NCBI GenBank assembly: GCA_030765455.1
Contig: JAVCCM010000064.1
Span: 1 to 64,000 of the forward strand
DNA length: 64,000 bases
Direction: 5' to 3'
DNA from: Candidatus Electryonea clarkiae
Lineage (GTDB): Bacteria > Electryoneota > Electryoneia > Electryoneales > Electryoneaceae
Shown here in pieces: positions 26,782 through 38,600 of this stretch. The notes beneath the pieces are model-generated. The model was not told where the DNA came from and searched no databases. It saw nothing but the letters and a program-made list of their open reading frames with translations. How positions within the stretch are numbered: the first letter of the stretch is position 1; every line of letters begins with the position of its first letter. Made by a program: the position numbers and the translations under genes.

Positions 26782-29700
26782 TTATCTCACCAACACAACC
26801 TTCCTAACCTCATTCATCTTTCCCGGAACACAGGCATGGATGAAGTAGATGCCAGTTGCAAGTTCTGGAGCATGAAAGGTAAACTTTTGATATCCTGCCA
26901 CGTAAACTCCATCAGCCAGTGACATAACCTGCTCGCCGATGATATTATACATTTTCACATTTAGCGTCGATTGATGAGCGAGACCGATTACTATTGACAA
27001 GGACGGATTAAACGGATTGGGGTAAATACTCGAAATTGAATATTCTGTCGGTACGCCGGTGAATGTTTCCTCAACAAAATCAGGTAAAATTGTGATAAAT
27101 GATAAGGTATCATTTGCCCAGGTTCCCTCCGTATTGCTGTCGGTGGCGCGGACTGTCCAATAATAAATTTCATTCTCAATCAGGTTTCCCATCAAGTAAG
27201 TCGTATCAGGGATACTGTCAGCGACAAGTTCCGCATTTGATAAATCAGGAGTTGTTCCGAACCAGATATCGTAATGCGGTATATCATTCAAATCAGGATC
27301 GGTACTGGATTGCCAGGTGAGTGTTATTTCTGATACAATTACCGTATCATCCATTTCAGGATATAATAAAGAAAAAAGTGCAGGACTGTTCGCAGGAGGT
27401 GCTGGAGGATGCAGCTCGAAATTTATCGTGTTATCGCCTTCTACAATCCGCACATTTGGTTCAATCAGTGTTACATATCCTTCGGCTTCAATTTGTACAG
27501 TATGGGATATACTGTATAGCTCATCTATCAGATAATATCCTTCCTCATTAGTAACAGCATTAAATACTCCGAAATTTACTTCCGCATTTTCAATCGGTTC
27601 ATTATTATCAGCATCTGTAATTGTGCCATCAACATGAGCATTTAATTGAGGATTCATATTACTTTCCCACCAGGCTACCGTGTTATATGGCCATGTGCTG
27701 GCACCGACTACATCAATATCTCCATCACTATCGAAGTCAGCGGCGCTGACTGAATGAGCGAATCCAAAAAATCCGGCGATTATATGCCTGGTAAAGTCTT
27801 CATCTCCATCATTCTCCCACCAGGCAATATCATGCAGGTATCTTGAAACTCCCAGGATATCCATATCCCCGTCAGAATCGAAATCTATTAGAGTAATTTC
27901 GACTGCACCGATGAAATCGTCATCAATGACAACCTCAGTAAAATCCTGGTCACCGTCGTTTTCCCACCAGATGATTTCATCACCGCTGTAAGCTGCCCCG
28001 GCAATATCTATATCGCCATCCCCGTCAATATCGCCTGTAATAGCGAAGTACCTGGGATCATCATCCTCGAGTTGATATGAAGTAAAGTTCTCCTCTCCGT
28101 CATTCTCCCACCAGTAAATATCTCCACATCCGGATGTGACAATATCTATATCATCATCTCCATCCAAATCCAGCGCCTCAACAGTACTTACTCCTCCCTC
28201 AAACTGATGTATCGTATGAAGAGTAAAATCCTCCTCTCCGTCATTCTCCCACCAGGTGAGCCTGTCATTCGCCCATCCGGATGTACCAAGTATGTCAACA
28301 TCCCTGTCGCTGTCCAGATCAATTGCGTAGAGATCGGTAGGGCTTCGATAATCATCATCAATACCATGCTCCGTAAACTCCTGGTTCCCATCGTTCTCCC
28401 ACCAGGTAATATAATTGTCGCCATAGCATGCACCGCCAAGAACGTCAATATCAGCATCACCGTCAAGATCAACACAGTAAACCGCAGTCACACTGTCGAA
28501 GTCCTCAGTGATTACCCAGGCTGTGAACTCCGCATCACCATTATTCTCCCACCAGATTATTTCATCGTTGAGTGAACTGGAACCTATTATATCATCATCA
28601 CCGTCATCATCCATGTCTATTGTTAATACTGAATTAGAGCATAATACATCATCTGCAATGGTGTGCTCCCGGTATTCTGATTCACCTTCATTCTCCCACC
28701 AGATAATATTCGCTCTCCGCTGGCTTGAATAAACCGCAGCGAGAATATCCAGGTCACCGTCATCGTCTATATCAACCGGGAGAACAGCATCAGCATAATC
28801 CGCAATTATGTGCCTGGTAAATTCTTGGTCGCCGTCGTTTTCCCACCAGGCGGTTGCACAGTCCCATGAATTTCCTGCCGCTGCCAGGATATCCAGGTCG
28901 CCATCACCATCCATATCTCCAGATTTCACGGAATTGACATTTTCGTTTTCATCGTCAACCAGGTATTCTGTGAAATTACAATTACCATCGTTTTCCCACC
29001 ATTTGATTTCACCTGCACGTCCGGCAGTTCCAATGATGTCTATATCTTCATCATCATCGAGATCTATTGCAAAGACTGAGTTTGCACCATCAAAGCTGTC
29101 ATCTATTGTCTGTTCAGTGAATTGTTCGTTCCCATTATTTTCCCACCAGGTTATCTCATCACTGCCTGATGCTGCCCCAAGTACATCAACATCTCCATCA
29201 TCATCCAGATCAATTGCATAGACACAATTCGCAGAATTGAAATTATCGTCAATGACATGCCCGGTAAATTCCTCGTCACCGTCATTTTCCCACCAGGAGA
29301 TCTCGTTGCCGCTTGAAGCCGCTCCGAGAATATCTATGTCATTATCGCTGTCAAGGTCAACTCCGAATACCGAATAGGCACCTTCGAAATCATTATCCAG
29401 GGTGTGCTGTGTGAAATCCTGATCACCATCGTTTTCCCACCAGGCGATTTCCCCGTCAGCTCTTGTAGTGCCGAGTACATCTAAATCATCATCACCGTCA
29501 ACATCAATAGCAAAGACGGAATTTGCGCCGTAAATATTACCGTCAATACGCTGTTCGGTAAATCCAAGATCACCGTCATTCTCCCACCAGGATAATTTGC
29601 TATCCCTGTAAGCAGCTCCCAGGAAATCCATATCTCCGTCGCCATCCATGTCAGCAGTATGTACAGCCATTGCTCCACTGAATTCCTCGCAAACGGAGTG

Positions 29701-29793
29701 TTCCTCAAATACCAATTGAGCCATACTCCAATTGGATATAATGAAGAGTATTACAACTATCAGTCCAATTCTACTGTGATTTACCGATCTCAT
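26782..29793 (-). CDS. Fourteen-repeat FG-GAP (double seven-bladed propeller) surface protein, T9SS
   Basis: 1003 residues; ribosome binding site aggaggtt. Leader ends near SMAQ. The head (about 26-690) has 14 calcium-type loops (DMDGDGDMD through DFDSDGDID) and 14 W-[WF]-E[NS] strands, exactly twice the seven found in its relatives. One carboxypeptidase-regulatory-like domain follows (about 695-775), then an FN3-like module (about 785-905: TLTWQSSTDPDLNDIPHYDI...YYWTVRATDSNTEGTW) and the sorting domain (about 915-1003). It lacks the OB-like pair and the HDHLDDW module of the other long members. It could form two propellers in series, as in a fused or unequally recombined pair. Confidence 0.87.
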   Translation of the reverse strand: MRSVNHSRIGLIVVILFIISNWSMAQLVFEEHSVCEEFSGAMAVHTADMDGDGDMDFLGAAYRDSKLSWWENDGDLGFTEQRIDGNIYGANSVFAIDVDGDDDLDVLGTTRADGEIAWWENDGDQDFTQHTLDNDFEGAYSVFGVDLDSDNDIDILGAASSGNEISWWENDGDEEFTGHVIDDNFNSANCVYAIDLDDDGDVDVLGAASGSDEITWWENNGNEQFTEQTIDDSFDGANSVFAIDLDDDEDIDIIGTAGRAGEIKWWENDGNCNFTEYLVDDENENVNSVKSGDMDGDGDLDILAAAGNSWDCATAWWENDGDQEFTRHIIADYADAVLPVDIDDDGDLDILAAVYSSQRRANIIWWENEGESEYREHTIADDVLCSNSVLTIDMDDDGDDDIIGSSSLNDEIIWWENNGDAEFTAWVITEDFDSVTAVYCVDLDGDADIDVLGGACYGDNYITWWENDGNQEFTEHGIDDDYRSPTDLYAIDLDSDRDVDILGTSGWANDRLTWWENDGEEDFTLHTIHQFEGGVSTVEALDLDGDDDIDIVTSGCGDIYWWENDGEENFTSYQLEDDDPRYFAITGDIDGDGDIDIAGAAYSGDEIIWWENDGDQDFTEVVIDDDFIGAVEITLIDFDSDGDMDILGVSRYLHDIAWWENDGDEDFTRHIIAGFFGFAHSVSAADFDSDGDIDVVGASTWPYNTVAWWESNMNPQLNAHVDGTITDADNNEPIENAEVNFGVFNAVTNEEGYYLIDELYSISHTVQIEAEGYVTLIEPNVRIVEGDNTINFELHPPAPPANSPALFSLLYPEMDDTVIVSEITLTWQSSTDPDLNDIPHYDIWFGTTPDLSNAELVADSIPDTTYLMGNLIENEIYYWTVRATDSNTEGTWANDTLSFITILPDFVEETFTGVPTEYSISSIYPNPFNPSLSIVIGLAHQSTLNVKMYNIIGEQVMSLADGVYVAGYQKFTFHAPELATGIYFIHACVPGKMNEVRKVVLVR

Positions 29794-29840
29794 CTTAACC
29801 TCCTGCCCAAGTTGCTTCTGAAAAAGTGCTGAGTTTTGTA

Positions 29841-31871
29841 TTATTGCACGTAAACAATTTTTCTTAACTGGTTCATCCTGCCGGGAACTACTGCGTGTAT
29901 GAAATATATTCCACTTGAGAAACCATGCCCATCGAAGCTGAATTGATGATAACCCGGTTCAAATTTTCTGTCGGTTAGAACGCCAACCTCTTTTCCCAGT
30001 AAGTTCAAGACCGTCACCTTAAGGTCAGCTTCTCCAGGTAATCCGATATCTATTGTCAAAACCGGATTGAATGGATTGGGATAAACACTTTTGATACAAT
30101 ATTCTTCTGGAATGCCGTTAAGGGTTGGTTCATTCGCATTTAACGTAACGTTGATGGTTCGTATCTCAGATGAATAAACCTCTAAGTCAAACCTGTCCTC
30201 CGCTTTAACCCTCCACCAGTATTCGTTGATATCCAGGTTTTCTACCTCGAAGAAAATATCTTCCCCGGCATTAAAATCTGCGGGATCGGCAAATTCCGCA
30301 TCAATGGATATCTCGAGAGTGTAGTTCAATACATCGTCAGGATCGGGATCGATAGCTTCAAACCAGGTAAAATCAAGCGGGAATTCTGTGCTACTGATTA
30401 GCTCAAAACCGTCCGCAGGTGACGCAAGCAAGAACGCTTCCGGTGGTTCAATAAAATATGTAGTAAAAGACAGTGTGTCATCAGCCCAGATTCCGTCTGT
30501 GTTGCTATCAGTAGCGCGCACAGTCCAGAAGTAAATAGTATCGTCTTCGAGGTTTTGGATGTTGTATGTAGTATCCGGAATGCTGTCGGCTGCAAGTATT
30601 GCATTTGAAAGATCTTCGGAAGTACCCGCCCAGACATCAAAACACGCAGGAACCTCTGCATCAGGATCAGTTGACAGGTGCCATACCAGTGTTGTATCGG
30701 CAATCCATACTGTGTCTTCATTGGGAGAAACAAGGCTGAAAGGTTCTGGTGGCAAGGGAGCGCCCCTGTTTTCCCACCAGACAATATCATCATTGTACCA
30801 ATCCGCAGTGATTATATCGAAATCGCCGTCCTGGTCAATATCCGAAATCCTTGCGAATGTTCGCATATCTATAACATCAGAGGTGCGTATAGGGTGTTCG
30901 GTTAAATCCTCGTTGCCGTCATTTTCCCACCAGGTAAAAATATTTGATCCTGCTCCGACAATATCTATATCACCATCATTATCCAGGTCTTCAGCACAGA
31001 CACAACAGGCGTCATTGAAGTTGTCGTCAATCGAGTGTTTTGTGAACTCATTATCCCCGTCATTTTCCCACCAGGCGATTTCATTTTCATAGATTGCCGT
31101 TCCCAACACGTCAAAGTCGCCATCTTCATCAAGATCAACCGGAAATGCGTAAGATGCCCCGTGGAAATCATCCTCGATTACATGCCCGATAAATTCCTCG
31201 TCTCCCTCATTGTCCCACCATTTTAACTCATCATCTTCAGATGCAGCGCCGATGATATCGATATCACCATCCTCATCAAGATCCGCCGCCATGGCGGAGA
31301 AAGCACGTCTGAATGAACCATCTACAGTATGGTCGGCAAATTCCCGGTCTCCCTCATTTTCCCACCATGTAACTCGATGACTACCGAATGCCGCTCCAAG
31401 GATATCATTATCATCGTCACCGTCAATATCTGTGGCGCTGACTGATATAGCGCCACTGTAAAAGGTAGCTAAGGTGTATTCAGTAAACTCTTGATCCCCG
31501 TCATTTTCCCACCAGGTGAACCTCCCGAGATGTGCAGATCCAGCCCCGGCAGCAAGTACATCAATATCATCATCCTGGTCAAGGTCTATTGCGAAAACTG
31601 AATATCCACTTTCAAAATCACCTTCAATGGTATGCTCTGTGAAATTCTCATCTCCGTCATTTTCCCACCAGGTGACTTCTTCATCTCGTGAGGCGCATCC
31701 AACTAAATCAATATCACCGTCACTATCAATGTCAGAAGCGAAGACAGAAGTTGCGCCATCATATTCATCAGTAATGACGTGTTCGATGAATTCAATCTGA
31801 GCAAGAGTTTGAATGGGAAGAATAGCTGAAAGCGCTATCCATACTAATGTGATTTTAGGAAGGATCTTCAT
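29841..31871 (-). CDS. Seven-repeat FG-GAP propeller surface protein with two FN3-like domains, T9SS
   Basis: 676 residues, the shortest intact member. Ribosome binding site ttggag. Leader MKILPKITLVWIALSAILPI, cleavage near LAQ. Seven DxDxD loops (DIDSDGDID through DIDQDGDFD) at about 45-350. No carboxypeptidase-type or OB-like domain. Two FN3-like modules follow: one at about 370-465 with YFWTVRATDSNTDGIWADDT, one at about 470-570 with EYWWRVKAEDRFDLEVYSSE. The sorting domain ends KIVYVQ. The first FN3-like module is very close to one in 61069-63558, including at DNA level. The gap to the next gene downstream is only 47 bases. Confidence 0.85.
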   Translation of the reverse strand: MKILPKITLVWIALSAILPIQTLAQIEFIEHVITDEYDGATSVFASDIDSDGDIDLVGCASRDEEVTWWENDGDENFTEHTIEGDFESGYSVFAIDLDQDDDIDVLAAGAGSAHLGRFTWWENDGDQEFTEYTLATFYSGAISVSATDIDGDDDNDILGAAFGSHRVTWWENEGDREFADHTVDGSFRRAFSAMAADLDEDGDIDIIGAASEDDELKWWDNEGDEEFIGHVIEDDFHGASYAFPVDLDEDGDFDVLGTAIYENEIAWWENDGDNEFTKHSIDDNFNDACCVCAEDLDNDGDIDIVGAGSNIFTWWENDGNEDLTEHPIRTSDVIDMRTFARISDIDQDGDFDIITADWYNDDIVWWENRGAPLPPEPFSLVSPNEDTVWIADTTLVWHLSTDPDAEVPACFDVWAGTSEDLSNAILAADSIPDTTYNIQNLEDDTIYFWTVRATDSNTDGIWADDTLSFTTYFIEPPEAFLLASPADGFELISSTEFPLDFTWFEAIDPDPDDVLNYTLEISIDAEFADPADFNAGEDIFFEVENLDINEYWWRVKAEDRFDLEVYSSEIRTINVTLNANEPTLNGIPEEYCIKSVYPNPFNPVLTIDIGLPGEADLKVTVLNLLGKEVGVLTDRKFEPGYHQFSFDGHGFSSGIYFIHAVVPGRMNQLRKIVYVQ

Positions 31872-32061
31872 ATTCTACTCCAAGCTGTTAGTTAGGACCG
31901 CAGAAGATACACCTATATAATATAACGAAAGATTTCTAATAGGGAAAGCAATAGCAGCAGAATAGTTTATTTTTTCTCACATTAGAGAACTAAAAACGTG
32001 ACATCAGTATTTTCTATGTCAGTCTCGTCTTCCAATACGAATTTCCATCAAAAAATTATCC

Positions 32062-35000
32062 TTATCTCATTAAAACAACCTTCCTCACCTCATCAAATTT
32101 ACCCGGCACGATTGCATGGATGAAGTAGATACCGCTTGATAATTCTGAAGCATCGAATGTGAGTTGCTTATATCCGGGTTGTAAATTCTCGTCTGCTAAT
32201 AATGCAACCTGTTCTCCGAGGATGTTGTATATTCGTACATCAAGCTCCGACTGTTCAGGCAGGGCAACTAATACGGTGAGTTCGGGATTGAACGGATTGG
32301 GATATACGGCTTCCAGTGCCCATTTTGTCGGGATACCACTGTAGGGACGATCAAGGACATTAGTAACGTCCCAAATCACCTCAGCATCATTTGAATGTTC
32401 CGATTCGCCTTCGTCATAAATCGCAGTAACTGTGTAAATCCAGGAATAGCTACCGTATTCACCCGGATTCGGATTGACATGGGTTTCCGACCAGGTTAAT
32501 TCCTGGGTGTTACCTACATGCTCCTCGTCCCGGTAAATCTTGAAACGAAGCCAATCGTCGAGGTGGTCATGCTCCCATGACAGTGTTACTTCAAGTCGAA
32601 GCGTATCACTCTGGATGACCTCGTGTTCTGATGTCAGGTCTGTTGGTGGGTCGATGGCGATACGTTCAACGTCCTCCTGTATATTAGGAATAATGCGAAG
32701 TCCCTGGCGGGAAAGACCGATTACACCTGTAAAAATACCCCAATCATTGATAGAGAATTCAGAAAGATCAATTCCGGTGGTTTCTATGATTCGTGCTTCG
32801 CACTGTCCACTGCCATCGTCAACAATCAAGCTGTAATCGCCTTCATTCGGCGGATCACGGTTGATCTGTCCGCTGATCTGTCCCCAGGTTCCTTCGCGCT
32901 GAGTGGCAGTTGCCATATCACCGGTAGATTCCACTAATGGCTCCGGCATGGGATTATCATTACCGATCACATCCAGATCGAAATTTATGATACGGGTGAT
33001 TTCATCCACCTCAACAAGGAATCCGGTGATATCTATCTCATCACCGCGGTTTATATTATTTTCAGGATCCCACGCATCATCACTCCAGACCTGGATTCCC
33101 CAGCCTGAATCGTCCTGTATGTAGATATCTGTATTCTCTGTGTCGGTGACGTTTGTGCCCTGGGTAACGATGCCTGTCGTCGTAACCCATGTTTCCAGAT
33201 CCTGTTCGGTTTGCAGTTGAGCGATGCCACGCTCGAAGATAGGAGTCAGTTCAAAATCCTGCTCATTATCCTGGTTCCAACGGATAAGCACTTCTTCAGT
33301 ATCCGCCGGTGCATAGCCCTCCATTTCTACAAAAACAAGGTACCTGATTCCGTCATGAAGCGATTCAGCCGTGTATTCTCCATCTTCATCAGTCTGGACT
33401 TCACGGTATATTTCGTTTGTTTCCGGATCGATGACTGTAACCGCAGCACCGAAGAGCAACTCCTGGGTTAACTCGTCACTCACTATCCCTGTCAAATCTC
33501 CTGACAATATATCAACGGCAAAGTCAAGCACATTTTCGCGTTCATCAATCTCGACATCTTCTTCATAATCGAAATAACCTTCTGCAGTTATCAGCAGGGT
33601 GTATTCACCTGCTTCAACATCTTCGATTGAATAGTCCCCGTTTTCATCCGAAACAGCAGTATAAAGAAAATCATCAAAGCTGATTTCAGCGCCTTCTATC
33701 GCTAAATCTGTCTCAGAATCAGTGATGGTTCCAGTGACTGTAGCGAGGGGAATCAGTTCGAAATCAAATGTGTTTTCACCTTGTTCAACCTCAACTGTTT
33801 CAGCATAGTTGTAGTAGTGTTCAGCCGTAATTAATACATCATATTCACCCTGCCCCTGGGGCGGGATTTCCCACTCACCGTTTTCATCAGTAGTGGTTTC
33901 TTCAGCCCCAAACAGGATCTCAGCGTCCTCAACCGGATCTTCGGTATCAACATCGGTGATTCGACCTGAAACAGGGGAGAGGGGTGTCAGCTCGAAATTG
34001 AAAGTGTTCTCACCTTCCTGGATATCAATTTCAGCCCGGTATTGTGTGTAATCATCATGTACTATACGCACTGTAAGCTCACCATCTAATATATTGTCTA
34101 TGGAATAATGACCATTAACATCTGTTGTGTCCCTTCGGGGACCTATACTCACGATTGCATCTTCAACCGGATCTTCGGTTTCCGCATCGGTGATTGTTCC
34201 ATCGCAACTGGAATTCAATACAGGATCGAGGTCGTTTTCCCACCATGTAATCTGGTCATCTCTTGCTACGGCAGCAACTACATCAACATCAATGTCACCG
34301 TCGATATCAACCGCATATACTGAGATAGGACCATTTATGTCTTCAACAAGCACATGTTCTGTAAAGACTTCTTCGCCGTCGTTCTCCCACCAGTAGATCG
34401 CATTGGTCACAATCGCAACTGCGATTATATCAACGTCACCGTCAAGGTCCATATCGGTGGCATAAGCATGGAAAGCATCATCGAAATCGTCTGAGATTGT
34501 ATGCTCGGTAAAGTTCTCGCCGCCGTCGTTTTCCCACCATGTTACCTCATCGCCGTCACGAGCTGTGCCGAGTACGTCCATATCACCGTCGCCGTTGATA
34601 TCTACTGCAAGAACACTACGGGCTCCGTCAAAGTTTCCGTCGATTATATGCTGGGTAAAAACTTCCTCGCCATCATTCTCCCACCAGACTATATCGTCAA
34701 GTGTACGTGCCGCGCCGAGTACATCTATGTCTCCGTCTCCATCTACATCGGCTGCATGTACGTAATATGCGCCTGTAAAATTCCCTTCTATGGTATGCTG
34801 GGTAAAATTCTCATCACCGTCATTTTCCCACCAGGTGATATCATTAGCAGTAGATGCCGCTCCCAATACATCAATATCATCGTCACCGTCAAGGTCAATA
34901 GCAAAAACACAATAAGCGCGAGAGAAATTTCCATTAATGAGATGTGTCGTCCAGTTTTGCTCTCCATCGTTTTCAAACCAGGCGATATCATGCCCGTCAA

Positions 35001-35325
35001 ATGCAGCGCCGACCACATCCATATCGCCGTCACTGTCAACATCGATAGCATAAACTGAAATAGCGCCATCGAAATTCCCGTCAATTGTATGCTCTGTCCA
35101 GTTCTGTGCGCCATCGTTCTCCCACCAGGTGATATCGTCAGCAGTCAATGCCGCGCCCAGGATATCCATATCACCGTCCGAATCTATGTCAGCGGCGTAT
35201 GTACCGTAAGGATTATCAAATTCATCAGAAACAGTCTGAGGTGTGAATCCGATCTGGGCATGTACTAAGGGCGTCAGTATCGCTATCAAACTCCCTGTCA
35301 GGAAAACTGTAATTACTCTTTTCAT
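32062..35325 (-). CDS. Seven-repeat FG-GAP propeller surface protein, four CarboxypepD-type domains, T9SS
   Basis: 1087 residues; ribosome binding site gaagagga-like run before the ATG. Leader ends at VHAQ. Seven calcium-type loops (DIDSDGDMD through DIDGDIDVD, the last shortened) and WWENDG strands (about 30-372). Four carboxypeptidase-regulatory-like domains (about 375-700), the OB-like pair (IYIQDDSGWGIQVWSDDA; LSRQGLRIIPNIQEDV), FN3-like WEHDHLDDWLRFKIYRD and a sorting domain ending KVVLMR. Same order as 15545-18811 and 41746-45021. The OB segment shares a long identical DNA run with 12582-15359 (tccctggcgggaaagaccga and beyond). Confidence 0.85.
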   Translation of the reverse strand: MKRVITVFLTGSLIAILTPLVHAQIGFTPQTVSDEFDNPYGTYAADIDSDGDMDILGAALTADDITWWENDGAQNWTEHTIDGNFDGAISVYAIDVDSDGDMDVVGAAFDGHDIAWFENDGEQNWTTHLINGNFSRAYCVFAIDLDGDDDIDVLGAASTANDITWWENDGDENFTQHTIEGNFTGAYYVHAADVDGDGDIDVLGAARTLDDIVWWENDGEEVFTQHIIDGNFDGARSVLAVDINGDGDMDVLGTARDGDEVTWWENDGGENFTEHTISDDFDDAFHAYATDMDLDGDVDIIAVAIVTNAIYWWENDGEEVFTEHVLVEDINGPISVYAVDIDGDIDVDVVAAVARDDQITWWENDLDPVLNSSCDGTITDAETEDPVEDAIVSIGPRRDTTDVNGHYSIDNILDGELTVRIVHDDYTQYRAEIDIQEGENTFNFELTPLSPVSGRITDVDTEDPVEDAEILFGAEETTTDENGEWEIPPQGQGEYDVLITAEHYYNYAETVEVEQGENTFDFELIPLATVTGTITDSETDLAIEGAEISFDDFLYTAVSDENGDYSIEDVEAGEYTLLITAEGYFDYEEDVEIDERENVLDFAVDILSGDLTGIVSDELTQELLFGAAVTVIDPETNEIYREVQTDEDGEYTAESLHDGIRYLVFVEMEGYAPADTEEVLIRWNQDNEQDFELTPIFERGIAQLQTEQDLETWVTTTGIVTQGTNVTDTENTDIYIQDDSGWGIQVWSDDAWDPENNINRGDEIDITGFLVEVDEITRIINFDLDVIGNDNPMPEPLVESTGDMATATQREGTWGQISGQINRDPPNEGDYSLIVDDGSGQCEARIIETTGIDLSEFSINDWGIFTGVIGLSRQGLRIIPNIQEDVERIAIDPPTDLTSEHEVIQSDTLRLEVTLSWEHDHLDDWLRFKIYRDEEHVGNTQELTWSETHVNPNPGEYGSYSWIYTVTAIYDEGESEHSNDAEVIWDVTNVLDRPYSGIPTKWALEAVYPNPFNPELTVLVALPEQSELDVRIYNILGEQVALLADENLQPGYKQLTFDASELSSGIYFIHAIVPGKFDEVRKVVLMR

Positions 35326-35488
35326 CTTTTTCTCTTCCTCTTCCTTAAAGTATTCTTTTATCCTTCACATCCTAACCATCCTTATATCCTGTAAATGCTT
35401 TTTATTGCACTCACTAATTCACAGGACGTAAAGATATCAAGGATAAGCAGGATAACAACTATCCAATTAACTATGCAAACATTTTGAT

Positions 35489-35610
35489 GTAGGCCTGGGT
35501 CTCCGAACCAGAAGTAGGCCTGGGTCTCTGAACCAGGCATAAGTTGCGCATGACTGCGCGGTTCGTGATTGCGCTGCTCGCGAATGCGCGGTTCGGAGAC
35601 CCAGGCCTAC
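35489..35610. repeat. REP-type palindrome, copy 1 (overlaps a stop codon)
   Basis: The arm gtaggcctgggtctccgaacc (35489-35509) is repeated directly with one change at 35514-35534. It is perfectly inverted as ggttcggagacccaggcctac (35590-35610). Further ggttcg/gcgcggttcg fragments sit between. The right arm's final ctac supplies the TAG stop of the 35607-38879 gene. Confidence 0.85.
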
Positions 35611-38600
35611 TTGATTAATATCGCTTTTCTTACGATTTCTACTCCATCTGCTTCAAGCCTGTAAAAATATGTTCCGGATGAAACTGGATTGTCTGCTGCA
35701 TCACAACCATTCCAGACAACCTCATGTTTTCCGGATTCAAGCTGCCTGTTCACCAGTTCAGTAACCTTCCGACCAAGGATATCATACACAATCAACTGCA
35801 CACTCGATTTGACTGGGACTTCAAAACTGATTCTTGCTGCCGGATTGAATGGATTCGGATAAGCGGGATTCAAAGTCCATTGAAGCGGCAAGGATTGTTT
35901 ACTACTTTTTATTCCCACCAGACCATCATTTACTCGTTGAGCATAAATGTTATAAAGAAAATCAACTCCAGTTGATCTTAAATCCTCCCAGGCTGCGACA
36001 AATCCACCTTCACGATCGCTGATGATTACAGGATTTATCTGCATATGGAGAGCATCACAGAGTATTAATCCATTACCGCTGTATGCTTCAGAGATCGGTT
36101 CACCATCACTGTCAAGATGGGTGTATAATAAATCAACATGAAAACCTCTTCCTCGTTCCCAGACTACGTATGCATCCTGTTCATTACCAACAAAAACTCT
36201 TGGATGATCTTGATCAATATCATCATCCTGAACTCCCACTCTTATACCACTTGCGGGGTCAAAGATTGCGTTCCCTTCAAGGTCAAATCGCTGCGCATAG
36301 ATATCAGAATTTCGCGGATCACGAGTGTCCTGCCAGGCAAGCCAGAAAGTCCACGAATTGTTTTCCCGAACACTCAAAGAGATATTTTCCTGTTGATGGT
36401 CCTGTGCAATTAATTGAAGTCCATTCTCTACCCAGCGGACGGTTCCATCCGAATTGATTATCTGTCCGTAAATATCTTTTATTGGTGACCTGCGCCTTTG
36501 ATCTTCCCATGCTATTAATATGCCGTCATGAACATTTACCAATTTTGCTCTGTTTTGTATAGTACTGTCATAGGTACATATTGCTAACGGTTCATCCCAT
36601 AATAGCTCACCATCTTCACTGATTCTTTGTGCAAATATATCGTGATTACTCGGTGTCACCGTTCTATTAAACACAATCAAGATAGAACCATCATCAAAAT
36701 ATTTCATCCCTTCAATCACATGATCATATAGTGTATCAGTCACTTCAATGGCATTATGTTCATTATCTATCCATTGAGGTTCTCCATCGGAATCAAGTCG
36801 CTGGATCAGGATATTCTGATAAAAACTATCTGTGTACTTGATGAAAGCCACATATAATCCACCATCGCCTGCCGGGAGAATTTTTGGTCTGTGTTGATCA
36901 CGTGTTCCTTGCGGTCCCTCAGGCGGCGCAACGACAGAACCACGATCACCCCACAAAATATTTCCATCTGAGTCCAATTTCTGGGCAGCAATTACGTAAT
37001 AATAACTATCGCGATTGTCATGCCAGGCAGAAAAAATGTCGCCATCATTATTCATTGCATAAACAACGGAATCCATTCTGATTCTAACGGTATCATCATC
37101 ATTAAATGGATATCCGGGTGTCACAGTAATTCCATCTTCACGCCAGAGATTCTCGCCGGTCTCAAGATTTAACTTGTGCAGGTAGTTATATTTCCCCCAT
37201 GCTCCTAAACGGTTATCCTCATAACCTAGGAAAATATCAGTTCCGTCAAACATTAATTGAGGTTTAAAAGCATTATAATCCAAACCCTGAACTATTAATT
37301 CACCATTGTTTATTTCCAATTCTTCGCCGTTAACCAGGTCAAACCTTTGATAATACAGCCCTGAGAATCCGAATCGATAATCAAGCCAGACAACACCCGC
37401 CACATCACTCATAACCTGAACATTGTTTCCAGTCTGTTCAAGCGATGCGTCACAAACAAGAATCCCATCTCCATCATCCCACAGTTTTTCACCATCGGCG
37501 TCGATACGATTTACATAGATATCCTGATCTGGGTATTCATCATACCTTTCGTCCTGCCAGCAAATTACGGCTCCTCCAGCCTCATCCTGAACAAGCCGTG
37601 CTCTCATTTGATTATAATCAGCATCACAAAGTATCAAGCCGTCTGTTTCCTGACCAACTTCGCCCCAATTGAGTTCTATTCCTTCATCACCGCTGAGTTT
37701 CTGCATTCGCAGATCTGAGGTGTACAAATCTTCTCTTTGGTCTTCCCAGATCATAATTGCTTCGCCGGGGGGGCTGTTGATAATACGATGTTTATATTGG
37801 ACAGCATCAGCGATTACGATACTGTCTCCGTCCTCAGCCCAGAGAATGTTGCCATCGGCATCAACTCGCTGACCGTAAATATCCCCCATGAAGTCTTCTC
37901 TATTGTCTATCCAGACAAAAAAAGCACCACCTTCGCCGTCTGAGCAAAGTTTCAGTCTATCCTGTCTTTGATCCTCGAGACAAATTGGCAGCCCGCGGGT
38001 TCCGTCGGCTGAATCAGGATGTACCGGATCCCACATCAGTTCACCTTCAAAGCTGACTCGTTGGGCATAGAGATTCTGATTATTCCGGTCTCTCGTATCT
38101 TTCCAACCAACAATGATTCCACCGGCGCCGTCAGTGTCGGCGCAATAACCACCCTCCAGCGTTCCCTGGGCTTCGGGTCCACCGGCTACCATCAGGTTTC
38201 CTGGCTGTTCAATGCCATAAGTAGTATCATAAACAGCAAAATCTGTCCAACCGTCAGGCGCTTCTCCGTTGGAATCAACTCGCTGGCAATAGATGTCGGC
38301 TGAACCGTTACGGGCATCCGCCCATACTGCAACTCCGCCTCCATCACCGTCGCTGAATGTCTGGACTGCGATCTGCTTTCCCCATATGCGAGCAATAGGG
38401 ATTCCCCAACTCATGGGCTCTTCATGGTACTGCCATTGCGGTTCGGCATCTGAGTTAAATTTTTGCATCCAGATATCGCCAATATCTTCAATATAAACAT
38501 CAAAACGATAATCCACCCAGGTCAGGATCCAACCACCATCACTTGTAGCCATAATATGCGGACGCTCCTGGCGTGAAAGTCCATTTGCCAGCAGTAAGCC

